Positions 13,830 through 21,445 of a stretch of DNA of 22,903 nucleotides are shown one piece after another. The position numbers were made by a program, and so were the translations under genes. The notes below the pieces were generated by a model. The model worked only from the letters and a program-made list of their open reading frames with translations. It was not told the DNA's origin and made no database searches. Each line of letters begins with the position of its first letter. The first letter of the stretch is position 1. The stretch lies in NCBI GenBank assembly GCA_910580075.1, contig CAJTVR010000077.1, positions 1 to 22,903 of the forward strand, read 5' to 3'. The stretch is from an uncultured Eubacterium sp. (GTDB lineage: Bacteria; Bacillota; Clostridia; Lachnospirales; Lachnospiraceae).

Positions 13830-15611
13830 CTATTTCCCGCCATCTGCCGGTTTAAAATCAAGGGTTTCGAGTTCTTTATTTACAGCCGCATCTGCAGCAA
13901 GATCCTGTTTCACAGCATCCGGCAGCTGGCCCAGGATAATCCAGTCAATCACGCGGTCGCTTGAGTGGCTGTCAATGTAATCAAAATGTTTCTCTACATA
14001 CTCTTCTACTTTTGGATAGTCAAAGTCTTTTTGTTCAATTGCCGTTAGAATTTCATCAAACGTATGGCAGACCCTGCCAGGCGCGGATTCTTCATACGGC
14101 CTGTGGAACCCTCTGGAAAACGAATACTGTATTTCATCAAATGCATAAAACAGCATTGGCTTTTTCATCAGGGAATATTCAAAAATATTTGAAGAATAAT
14201 CCGTAATCAGAAGCTCTGTAATATAAAACAGGTCATTGATATTCGGATATTTTCCTGCATCCGCAAATTTGTCCCGGTATTGTTCCGGAATCGGCACCTG
14301 GGCAGCAACCCATGGGTGCATCTTAAATAAAACAGCATACTCATCGCCGCAAATCTCATAAAGCCTGTCAAAATCAATCAGCTCATACGGATAATGGGCA
14401 TTTGCCTTATTCGTCCCCCGGTACGTCGGCGCAAATAAAATCACTTTCTTATTTTTGCAGACCGGATATTTTTCATACAATTCCTTTGTCTTTTTCCTGC
14501 GGTGGTTTTCATCTAAAAATTCATCAATCCTTGGCATGCCTGTCGGAAGCACCTGCGAATCATTGATTCCCCAGACTTCCGAAAAGAAATGGGCAATATT
14601 TTTAGACCCGGCAATACCGTATTTGTACTGTCTGTGACAGCTGTACGGTGCAGGACAGCCAATATGCCCCCATCTGCTGTAACCGGATGACTTAAACCCT
14701 GCCCCTGCATGCCACAGCTGAATCAGCGTCGTATCCTTATCCACAATCAGCCAGTCTAACATCGGCGCATGGTCGTCAAGGAATATAAAATCAGCCATAG
14801 CCATCTTTTTAAGCGTATCCATCCAGCTTTTCAGCCCCATGCGCGGATTCGTCACCGAAGAGCGGTAAGACTCTACAATGATATAGTCTTTGTCCATGCC
14901 GCGCGCAAGCATACGGTCTTTTACAGCTTTTAGATTCGTACTGATCGATGTACTCTGTTCAGACATAAACATAACGACCGGCCTGCCGGACTTATGCTTA
15001 TATTTTTTCCGGTATTTCCAGTACATATCCACTTTCAGCGGTTTATTAATCTTAGAATATTTTTTTTTCAGCGCTTCCTTCGGATGAAACCCTTTCTTTG
15101 CATGAACAGCCGGCGCGCTGATGCCTGTCCTTCCTCCGGCAAGCACATACATAATAAACGGAAGTCCCTCATCTCCTTCCGTCACATAAAACGTAACCGA
15201 ATAAACTTTTGCCCTTCCGCCATAGAGGAAATTTCTGGAAGCACTGCTCATATCCTGTACCAGCGACTGTGCAATCTCTGCTTTTGCCATCTGGCTCTTT
15301 TTCTGGCAGATGATCATGGAATAGGTTCCCTGCGGCAGGCATAAGCTGGTGCCAGGATTGGTTATATTGACCTTCAGACGGTATATAATACATCTCTCCT
15401 GCCCGCTGTTTTCTTCCCTTCTGTCAGTCCCGGTTACTTTCAGTTTTGCTTTCGGCTCATACAGGCCGTTAACCAGATAAAAAGAAAGCGGGCTTTGTGT
15501 GTCTGCATCTTCTGCAAATGTCACCTTTACTTCCAGATGAAGCCAGATGCGTTCCCATGATATCTTTGTAACCTGGGCAGTAATCTGCCTTTTGTCTATC
15601 AGATTCTCCAT
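13830..15611 (-). CDS. Large TagF-class CDP-alditol phosphotransferase with N-terminal accessory domain
   Basis: This 593-residue protein has the Glyphos_transf catalytic part in its C-terminal two thirds: QLWHAGAGFKSSGY at 298-311, FAPTYRG at 393-399, MHP at 431-433 and TDYSSNIFEYSLMKKPMLFY at 470-489. The first 190 residues or so form a beta-rich, charged region with no motif I recognise, roughly where TagF/TarL-type polymerases hold a membrane-associating or accessory domain. The length fits chain-extending polymerases better than single-addition primases. It should act at the cytoplasmic membrane face, adding repeating alditol-phosphate. It is the first gene after the 15761-15789 promoter, with AAGGAGA about nine bases before the ATG, and is followed after 13 nt by a cytidylyltransferase gene that may supply its donor. 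Confidence 0.88.
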   Translation of the reverse strand: MENLIDKRQITAQVTKISWERIWLHLEVKVTFAEDADTQSPLSFYLVNGLYEPKAKLKVTGTDRREENSGQERCIIYRLKVNITNPGTSLCLPQGTYSMIICQKKSQMAKAEIAQSLVQDMSSASRNFLYGGRAKVYSVTFYVTEGDEGLPFIMYVLAGGRTGISAPAVHAKKGFHPKEALKKKYSKINKPLKVDMYWKYRKKYKHKSGRPVVMFMSEQSTSISTNLKAVKDRMLARGMDKDYIIVESYRSSVTNPRMGLKSWMDTLKKMAMADFIFLDDHAPMLDWLIVDKDTTLIQLWHAGAGFKSSGYSRWGHIGCPAPYSCHRQYKYGIAGSKNIAHFFSEVWGINDSQVLPTGMPRIDEFLDENHRRKKTKELYEKYPVCKNKKVILFAPTYRGTNKANAHYPYELIDFDRLYEICGDEYAVLFKMHPWVAAQVPIPEQYRDKFADAGKYPNINDLFYITELLITDYSSNIFEYSLMKKPMLFYAFDEIQYSFSRGFHRPYEESAPGRVCHTFDEILTAIEQKDFDYPKVEEYVEKHFDYIDSHSSDRVIDWIILGQLPDAVKQDLAADAAVNKELETLDFKPADGGK

Positions 15612-15754
15612 GCTAGTCTAATCTCCTTGTGTTAATAATTCATTAAATCATTTGTGTGCATCAGACCTGCGTCATTTTGCGCAGTCAGACTGTTTGAAAC
15701 TGAGGGAATTTCTTATTTTTAAGTATTGCCCAGTTTATCGGTTTTTACATAATC
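15612..15754 (-). other. 5' leader of the surface-polymer locus
   Basis: If transcription starts about seven bases after the TATAAT at 15766-15761, the first gene has a leader of roughly 143 nt. It contains a short hairpin, CTGCG (15667-15671) with CGCAG (15680-15684), and two nearby copies of TCAGAC (15661-15666 and 15685-15690). I recognise no riboswitch family and see no terminator in it. The ribosome site AAGGAGA lies at its 3' end. Confidence 0.4.
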
Positions 15755-15760
15755 AGATTT

Positions 15761-15789
15761 ATTATAACAGAAAATGAACAGATTAGCAA
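15761..15789 (-). promoter_or_regulatory. Sigma-A type promoter for the surface-polymer locus
   Basis: On the minus strand TTGCTA (15789-15784) is followed after exactly 17 nt by a perfect TATAAT (15766-15761). The flanks are AT-rich. It is the best promoter candidate in the window and lies about 150 nt upstream of the large TagF-class gene, within the 313-nt gene-free stretch between that gene and the hemerythrin-receiver gene. Confidence 0.75.
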
Positions 15790-15865
15790 TTAGGGAAAAA
15801 ATATCCAGTATTTTTTAACCATAAGACATGCGTACAGGATCACAGCGGTAAAATTTCTTTACAGA

Positions 15866-15900
15866 AACCGGGGCTGTTTCCAAAGCGGCAGCCCCAGTCT
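15866..15900 (-). terminator. Hairpin after the hemerythrin-receiver gene
   Basis: GGGGCTG (15870-15876) and CAGCCCC (15889-15895) form a perfect 7-bp GC-rich stem around a 12-nt loop, about 30 nt beyond the stop at 15925. On the minus strand it is followed by GGTTTCTGT, a weak T-tract, so termination may be partial. It separates this gene from the polymer-locus promoter. Confidence 0.6.
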
Positions 15901-15924
15901 GTTTACTCCGGCATGAACACTGCT

Positions 15925-17277
15925 TTATGCGAAAGAATGTTCAAAATACCTGTCAATATTTTTCTTAATGTCCAAAAGTTTCGTGCTTTTCAGCAGATAG
16001 CCGTCCGGTTTCAGCGGAAGCACTCTGTTTACGCTTGCTTTATCCACTTTTCCTGTCAGAAAGAACACCGGAATATCTGCAAAGGCAGTTTCTGCACGGA
16101 TCATCTTAAGAATCTGCGCACCGTCACACACAGGCATATCATAGTCCAGCAGAATAAGGTCCGGGCGGTCCAGCGTAATGCATCTTATAGCAGATAATCC
16201 GGACCCGGCCAGCGACGTCTGATAGTCATTCTGAAGCAGTTTTTTCATTGCATAGCGGATGGCTGCCGAATCGTCTACAATAAGCAGTTTCTTTTTTCCG
16301 CTGCTGTTTTCCTGCTCATTTATCCAGAGATATTTTTTTACCTGCGTCATTTCATTTTCTGTATTAACAAAAGTACCGTTTATTTCCTTCTCCTGCTGCG
16401 GTCTCATACAGCAGAACGCAAAATAACCCTCGCCTGTATCATACAAAAGACTGTAGCGCAGATGCTCCTTTTCAATCGTCTGGTGAAACTGCTCATAAGT
16501 CAGCAGGTGTTCACTCTTTATGGTATACTGATCCGAATTCGAAAAATGTTTCTTAATGCGCTCTGTAAACTGCATGGCCGTATACCTTGCAGCATTCAAT
16601 AGCGTTACATCGATTTTAGACGAGCGGCTCCCGATTAACTTCCCGACAGTTGCAGACAGCAGCTTTTCTTCAAATATCAGTATAATTTCCCGTTTGCTGC
16701 CGCTTTTGTCAGCATAAATCAGACGGTAATAGATACCGTTACCAAATCTTTCTCCTCCGTAGCATTCACTGACCGCCTGCGCGTCAAGCTGAAACATATC
16801 ATGCAAAAGCCTCCGGATTGTTTCTTTCACAGCTTCCTGTTCCTCTTCCGGCAGAAAATCCGACCACTTTGTTTCTTCGTTTCCGGCAATCGCATGATCT
16901 TCCGTCAGTGTATGCCCAATCAGCCATCCGGCGCAGACACCCAGAAAATGGCTGATCGCGTCTTTATCATAGTCTGTCTTTTCTAACTCTCTTTCTAATG
17001 AAGGAAGCGTTCGCAGACGGAAATCCTCGTGAAGACGTCTATGCATTTCCAGATCTTTGTAGCCGATACTGCTCATATACTCTTCTTCTTCCGAAAAATG
17101 TCTGACTGCATGTTCTTTAAAATATTTAATGCCTTCCTGACAGAACCACTGGCTTTTGATTTCATTTTCGTTTGCCGTAAACAGCTTATTCATTATTTTA
17201 AACAGCTTTTTGTGTTCTTTGTCTATAATCTCTATGCCAATATTAAATCTGTCATCCCAAATCAGCTGATTTCCCAT
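15925..17277 (-). CDS. Hemerythrin - middle domain - response-regulator receiver fusion
   Basis: This 450-residue cytoplasmic protein has three parts. Residues 1-132 are a bacteriohemerythrin with the diiron/oxygen ligands in canonical spacing: H22, H56 or H60, E64, H79, H83, H122, D127. Residues about 140-300 (VGKLIGSRSSKIDVTLLNAA near 211-230) look loosely like the CheX/CheC fold, but the usual phosphatase E-x-x-N pair is not evident; this is a weak call. Residues 328-446 are a complete receiver: D335/D336, phospho-acceptor D378 in LLDYDMP, T408 and K430. There is no DNA-binding or enzymatic output, so the receiver probably signals to another protein, with oxygen or redox state set by the diiron site as input. 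No kinase gene adjoins. A GAGGAGGG ribosome site precedes the ATG. It follows PFOR, an oxygen-sensitive enzyme, across a strong terminator. Confidence 0.85.
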   Translation of the reverse strand: MGNQLIWDDRFNIGIEIIDKEHKKLFKIMNKLFTANENEIKSQWFCQEGIKYFKEHAVRHFSEEEEYMSSIGYKDLEMHRRLHEDFRLRTLPSLERELEKTDYDKDAISHFLGVCAGWLIGHTLTEDHAIAGNEETKWSDFLPEEEQEAVKETIRRLLHDMFQLDAQAVSECYGGERFGNGIYYRLIYADKSGSKREIILIFEEKLLSATVGKLIGSRSSKIDVTLLNAARYTAMQFTERIKKHFSNSDQYTIKSEHLLTYEQFHQTIEKEHLRYSLLYDTGEGYFAFCCMRPQQEKEINGTFVNTENEMTQVKKYLWINEQENSSGKKKLLIVDDSAAIRYAMKKLLQNDYQTSLAGSGLSAIRCITLDRPDLILLDYDMPVCDGAQILKMIRAETAFADIPVFFLTGKVDKASVNRVLPLKPDGYLLKSTKLLDIKKNIDRYFEHSFA

Positions 17278-17517
17278 ATTCTCCCTCCTCGCTGTTCAGT
17301 TTTCTGGATCAATGCAGCGCATTTATATCAAGATTTTATATTGAAATTTACTGTTATTTATATTCCCGTTATTAGTATATGCTGGTGCCGGCATACTGCT
17401 TCTGGTTATCTTTTGCTTTTTATGTTTCTGTACAGCTGTTCCTGGCTTTATAAAGATCACCCTGAATCTCTTTTGCTGCACCTGGCAGGATGTGGAATAA
17501 ATTCCGGCTGGCAGCAG
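17278..17517 (-). other. AT-rich gene-free stretch upstream of the hemerythrin-receiver gene
   Basis: This is the gene-free region between the hemerythrin-receiver gene and the PFOR terminator. It holds the ribosome site of the former gene and a run of TATA-like words (17320-17385), but no matched -35/-10 pair that I can support. An imperfect dyad, AGTATATGC (17374-17382) with GCATACT (17391-17397), could be an operator. Because PFOR ends in a strong terminator, the gene probably has its own promoter here. Confidence 0.4.
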
Positions 17518-17557
17518 AAAAAGGCTGAAAAATGCATTCCAGCATTTTTCAGCCTTT
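17518..17557 (-). terminator. Strong Rho-independent terminator of nifJ
   Basis: AAAGGCTGAAAAATGC (17520-17535) and GCATTTTTCAGCCTTT (17542-17557) form a perfect 16-bp stem with a 6-nt loop, 14 nt after the PFOR stop. On the minus strand the stem ends in TTT and continues as TTCTG, giving a T-rich tail. It is the clearest terminator in the window. Confidence 0.93.
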
Positions 17558-17570
17558 CTGATTACCAGGC

Positions 17571-20500
17571 TTAAGCCCCTTTTCCGCTCAGTTTCTTGTA
17601 TTCTTCGAGCCTGATTCCGGCATCTTCCTCAGCCTTTTCAAATAATTTTTCCGCATGTTCCGGGAACTGTCTTTCCAGTGCGGAATAGCGCACCTGTCCC
17701 ATTAAAAATTCCCTGAAATTACCCGCCGGGTCTTTGGAATCCAGCGTAAACGGATTTTTCCCTTCCTTTAGCAGCATCGGATTGTAACGGTACAGATGCC
17801 AGTAGCCTGCTGCAACTGCCTGTGCCATATTTTCCATGCTTTTGCCCATTCCAATCCGGATCCCATGGCTGATGCACGGGGCATAAGCTATAATAATAGA
17901 CGGCCCTTTATAGCTTTCTGCCTCGCGGATTGCTTTTAATGTCTGGTTTTTATCTGCTCCCATAGCAACCTGTGCCACATACACGTTCCGGTAAGTCATC
18001 ATCATCCTGCCCAGATCTTTTTTGGCAGACTTTTTACCGGAAGCCGCAAATTTGGCTACTGCTGCCGCCGGGGTGGATTTGGAAGACTGGCCGCCGGTGT
18101 TAGAATAAATTTCTGTATCAAATACAAGCACATTGACATCTTCCCCGGAAGCCAGCACCTGGTCAAGGCCGCCGTAGCCGATATCATAAGCCCATCCGTC
18201 ACCGCCAACAATCCAGATAGAACGCTTTGCAAGATAATCCTGGTTTCTTCGTATTTCCTGAAGCGCCTGCATCTCCTGCGGGGATTTTTCTGCCGGATTT
18301 TCATCTGAAAATACGCTGTCAAGCTCTGCACGGACCGCTTTTGCAGCCTGTACGGATGCTTCGCCTTCTTCGCGCACCTGTATCCAGTGCGTAAATGTCT
18401 CTTTCAGATTCTGAGACACAGCCCCTTTCTCAATCAGCAGTTTCATGTTCTGCTCCAGACTGTCCCGAATCTGGCGCACGCCTAAAAACATGCCGTAGCC
18501 AAATTCTGCGTTATCTTCAAACAGGGAATTGGCCCAGGACGGCCCGCGCCCCTCCTGGTTACAGGTATAGGCCATGGTCGGTGCAGACGCACCCCAGATG
18601 GAAGAGCATCCTGTGGCGTTGGCAATCATCATGCGCTCACCATACAGCTGCGTAACCAGCTTGATATAAGCTGGCTCACCGCATCCGGCACATGCACCTG
18701 AAAATTCGATCAGCGGCTGTTTAAACTGGCTTTCTTTCACTGTCTTTCCTTCAAACAGGCTTCCTTTGTCCGTAACCCGGCTCACAGCATATTCCCAGTT
18801 CGGAACTTCTGCCGGTGTCTGTGTTGCCAGTTTTTTCATGACCAGAGCTTTCGGATCTGCCGGGCAGACATCAGCGCAGTTGCCGCACCCTGTACAGTCC
18901 ATCGTGCTAATCTGGATGCGGAACGTATATTCCTCAAGTCCTTTTCCTTTTGCGGGCTGTGTGCGGAATGTTTCCGGTGCAGCTTCTTTTTCTGCCGCAG
19001 TCAGAAGAACCGGACGCACGCAGGAATGCGGACAGATATAAGAACACTGGTTACACTGAATACAGGTATGCTCATTCCACTCAGGCACATTGACTGCAAT
19101 GCCGCGCTTTTCGTATGCAGACGTACCGCATGGAAACGTGCCGTCTTCGATGCCGCGAAAGGCGCTGACTGGCAGGCGGTCGCCTTCCTGGCGGTTCATC
19201 GGGCGCATAATCTGAGATACAAATTCCGGCTCCTTTACCGCTGTTTCCGGCCCTGTTTCATTACAGCTTAATTCCTTCCAGCTGTCCGGTACTTTAATTT
19301 TTACCAGATCCGTAAATCCATGCTCAATGGCTTCATGATTCATCTGTATTACTTTTTCGCCCTTTTTGCCATAGGCTTTTAAAACAGCATCTTTTAAATA
19401 CTGTTTTGCTTCATCCTGCGGCAGTATATTGGCCAGTTTGAAAAATGCGCCCTGCATAATCATATTAATACGGTTGCCAAGTCCGATTTCTTCTGCCAGC
19501 CTGATCGCGTTGATACAGTAAAAATCAATTTCCTTTTCCGCAATCTCCCGCCGCATCTTCGCCGGGAGCTGATCATCCAGCTCGCTGCTGTCCCACAGAC
19601 AGTTCAGCACAAACGTACCTTTCTGCTTCAGTCCTTTTAACAGGTCGTAACTGTGCACAAACGACTGGTTATGACAGGCAATATAATCTGCCTCATCGAT
19701 TAAATACGACGATTTAATCGGATGATTTCCAAATCTTAAATGTGATGTTGTAAGTCCTCCGGATTTTTTGGAATCGTAAGCAAAATACGCCTGGACATAC
19801 TGGTCTGTGTGCTCTCCGATAATCTTAACCGCCTGTTTATTTGCACCCACAGTTCCATCCGAGCCCAGCCCCCAGAATTTGCACCGCACAGTTCCCTCTT
19901 TTGCTGTCACGGTTTTTTCTGCCGGTGCAAGCGATGTATGTGTCACATCATCGTCAATACCCACAGTGAAATTCTCTTTCGGACTGACACTTTTTAAGTT
20001 ATCAAAGACCGCTTTAATTTCCGCTGGAGTCGTATCCTTAGAGCCCAGCCCAAAACGTCCGCCAATAATTACCGGGGCATCCGGTTTTCCAAAATAACAG
20101 TTCCTTACATCCAGATACAGCGGTTCACCAGGCGCACCCGGCTCTTTCGTACGGTCCAAAACAGCGATCTTTCTGACAGTCTTTGGAACTGCATTTACAA
20201 AATGCTGCATCGAAAACGGACGGAACAGATGCACCTTTAACACTCCGTATTTTTCTCCACGGGCATTAAAATAATCAATCGTTTCTTCGATTGTATCACA
20301 AACAGACCCCATTGCCACAATCACATATTCTGCATCTTTATCGCCGTAATAATTAAATAAACTGTAAGATCTGCCTGTAAGCGTACTGATTTGTTCCATA
20401 TAATCTTCCACAATCGGTACAATGTTTTCATAAAACGGATTGCAGGCTTCCCTTGTCTGAAAATAAATATCAGGGTTTTGAGCAGTGCCCCGCGTAACCG

Positions 20501-21137
20501 GATGATTCGGTGACAGCGCTCTGTCGCGGAATTCCTGAAGCGCCTTTTTATCCACCAGCGCTGCATAATCTTCATAAGATAAGACTTCTATTTTCTGTAC
20601 TTCATGAGACGTACGAAAGCCGTCAAAGAAATGTATAAACGGCAGGCGTCCTTTCAGTGCACAAAGATGTGCCACCGGAGCTAAATCCGCCGCTTCCTGT
20701 ACAGAGCCAGATGCCAGCATCACACAGCCTGTCTGCCTTGCCGCCATTACATCCTGGTGATCCCCGAAAATGCTGAGCGCCTGGGCGGCCAGCGCACGGG
20801 CGCTGACATGAAATACACCTGGCAGCAGCTCTCCGGCTATTTTATACATATTCGGTATCATCAAAAGGAGTCCCTGAGACGCCGTAAACGTAGTCGTCAG
20901 GGCACCCGCCTGCAAGGAACCATGAAATGCCCCTGCAGCGCCTGCCTCAGACTGCAGCTGCGCCACTTTTACAGTCTGCCCGAAAATATTTTTTCTGCCG
21001 CCGGCTGCCCATTCGTCTACGATTTCTGCCATTGTAGAAGACGGCGTAATCGGATAAATCGCTGCCACATCGGTAAAGGCATAGGCTGCATAGGCTGCAG
21101 CCGTATTGCCGTCCACGGTCATTGTAATTTTTCCCAT
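17571..21137 (-). CDS. nifJ: Pyruvate:ferredoxin (flavodoxin) oxidoreductase
   Basis: This 1,188-residue single-chain enzyme oxidatively decarboxylates pyruvate with coenzyme A to acetyl-CoA and CO2, passing electrons to ferredoxin or flavodoxin; it is central to clostridial fermentation and oxygen-sensitive. All expected domains are in order: N-terminal thiamine-interacting domain (AIYPITPSSTMAEIVDEW at 26-43), the gamma-type domain from about 420, a two-[4Fe-4S] ferredoxin domain (C692, C695, C698, C702 and C748, C751, C754, C758), the proximal-cluster CAGCGEPA (815-822), and the thiamine pyrophosphate site GGDGWAYDIGYGG (978-990) with YSNTGGQSS (1011-1019). Length matches the family. TAAGGAGG provides both the upstream gene's stop and this gene's ribosome site, 12 nt before the ATG, so it is co-transcribed with the small DUF3787-like gene. 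A strong terminator follows. Confidence 0.97.
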   Translation of the reverse strand: MGKITMTVDGNTAAAYAAYAFTDVAAIYPITPSSTMAEIVDEWAAGGRKNIFGQTVKVAQLQSEAGAAGAFHGSLQAGALTTTFTASQGLLLMIPNMYKIAGELLPGVFHVSARALAAQALSIFGDHQDVMAARQTGCVMLASGSVQEAADLAPVAHLCALKGRLPFIHFFDGFRTSHEVQKIEVLSYEDYAALVDKKALQEFRDRALSPNHPVTRGTAQNPDIYFQTREACNPFYENIVPIVEDYMEQISTLTGRSYSLFNYYGDKDAEYVIVAMGSVCDTIEETIDYFNARGEKYGVLKVHLFRPFSMQHFVNAVPKTVRKIAVLDRTKEPGAPGEPLYLDVRNCYFGKPDAPVIIGGRFGLGSKDTTPAEIKAVFDNLKSVSPKENFTVGIDDDVTHTSLAPAEKTVTAKEGTVRCKFWGLGSDGTVGANKQAVKIIGEHTDQYVQAYFAYDSKKSGGLTTSHLRFGNHPIKSSYLIDEADYIACHNQSFVHSYDLLKGLKQKGTFVLNCLWDSSELDDQLPAKMRREIAEKEIDFYCINAIRLAEEIGLGNRINMIMQGAFFKLANILPQDEAKQYLKDAVLKAYGKKGEKVIQMNHEAIEHGFTDLVKIKVPDSWKELSCNETGPETAVKEPEFVSQIMRPMNRQEGDRLPVSAFRGIEDGTFPCGTSAYEKRGIAVNVPEWNEHTCIQCNQCSYICPHSCVRPVLLTAAEKEAAPETFRTQPAKGKGLEEYTFRIQISTMDCTGCGNCADVCPADPKALVMKKLATQTPAEVPNWEYAVSRVTDKGSLFEGKTVKESQFKQPLIEFSGACAGCGEPAYIKLVTQLYGERMMIANATGCSSIWGASAPTMAYTCNQEGRGPSWANSLFEDNAEFGYGMFLGVRQIRDSLEQNMKLLIEKGAVSQNLKETFTHWIQVREEGEASVQAAKAVRAELDSVFSDENPAEKSPQEMQALQEIRRNQDYLAKRSIWIVGGDGWAYDIGYGGLDQVLASGEDVNVLVFDTEIYSNTGGQSSKSTPAAAVAKFAASGKKSAKKDLGRMMMTYRNVYVAQVAMGADKNQTLKAIREAESYKGPSIIIAYAPCISHGIRIGMGKSMENMAQAVAAGYWHLYRYNPMLLKEGKNPFTLDSKDPAGNFREFLMGQVRYSALERQFPEHAEKLFEKAEEDAGIRLEEYKKLSGKGA

Positions 21138-21149
21138 CTTCGCGCCTCC

Positions 21150-21344
21150 TTACAGCCTGCTTCCGTTATCGGTCCATTCCTTGGCATATTCTACGGCACT
21201 GCCGTCCGGAATAGACACATTGGATTTTGGTTCATGGTGGTCTGTCCCCATCCATGCTGCTGTAGACTGGCTGTCAGACTGGGATTTTTTTGTAAGCCTC
21301 CTGTTATTTTCACCGTTTAGCGCCTGGCTCTTTGGGTTATTCAT
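21150..21344 (-). CDS. Small DUF3787-like (putative spore-surface) protein
   Basis: This 64-residue hydrophilic protein has no signal peptide or membrane segment. The C-terminal half, TAAWMGTDHHEPKSNVSIP followed by AVEYAKEWTDN, fits my memory of DUF3787, a clostridial family later linked to the spore surface (invariant AAW, then S-x-V-x-IP, then AKEW). The family call is from memory and not checked by search. The start at 21344 has AGGAGG eight bases upstream; an in-frame ATG at 21368 has no ribosome site. It ends only 12 nt before nifJ, whose ribosome site overlaps this stop codon. A small spore-associated protein leading a fermentation enzyme is an unexpected pairing. The 101 nt upstream hold AT-rich words (TATAAT at 21424-21419) but no matched -35 box. 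Confidence 0.75.
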   Translation of the reverse strand: MNNPKSQALNGENNRRLTKKSQSDSQSTAAWMGTDHHEPKSNVSIPDGSAVEYAKEWTDNGSRL

Positions 21345-21413
21345 GTAATCTTCCTCCTGAATTTTCATTTTTATTACATGTAGTCTAACCCAGACAGCTT
21401 AAATTATTCGTAT

Positions 21414-21428
21414 ATTTTATTATAAAAT
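21414..21428. repeat. 15-nt AT palindrome after metY
   Basis: ATTTTAT, central T, ATAAAAT form a perfect dyad 18 nt beyond the metY stop. It could be a weak hairpin at the metY mRNA end or part of the promoter region of the small downstream gene, since it contains TATAAT on the minus strand. Too AT-rich for a firm call. Confidence 0.35.
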
Positions 21429-21445
21429 CATCAGGTAAAGCACGC

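Noticed and set aside
17374..17397. Promoter for the hemerythrin-receiver gene near the AGTATATGC dyad
   Set aside because: Several TATA-like words are present but none has a -35 box at a suitable distance, so no promoter is claimed.
20757..21320. Plus-strand open frame of 187 codons over the nifJ start
   Set aside because: It is antisense to PFOR and the small DUF3787-like gene and has a low-complexity Cys/Arg/His composition typical of shadow frames.
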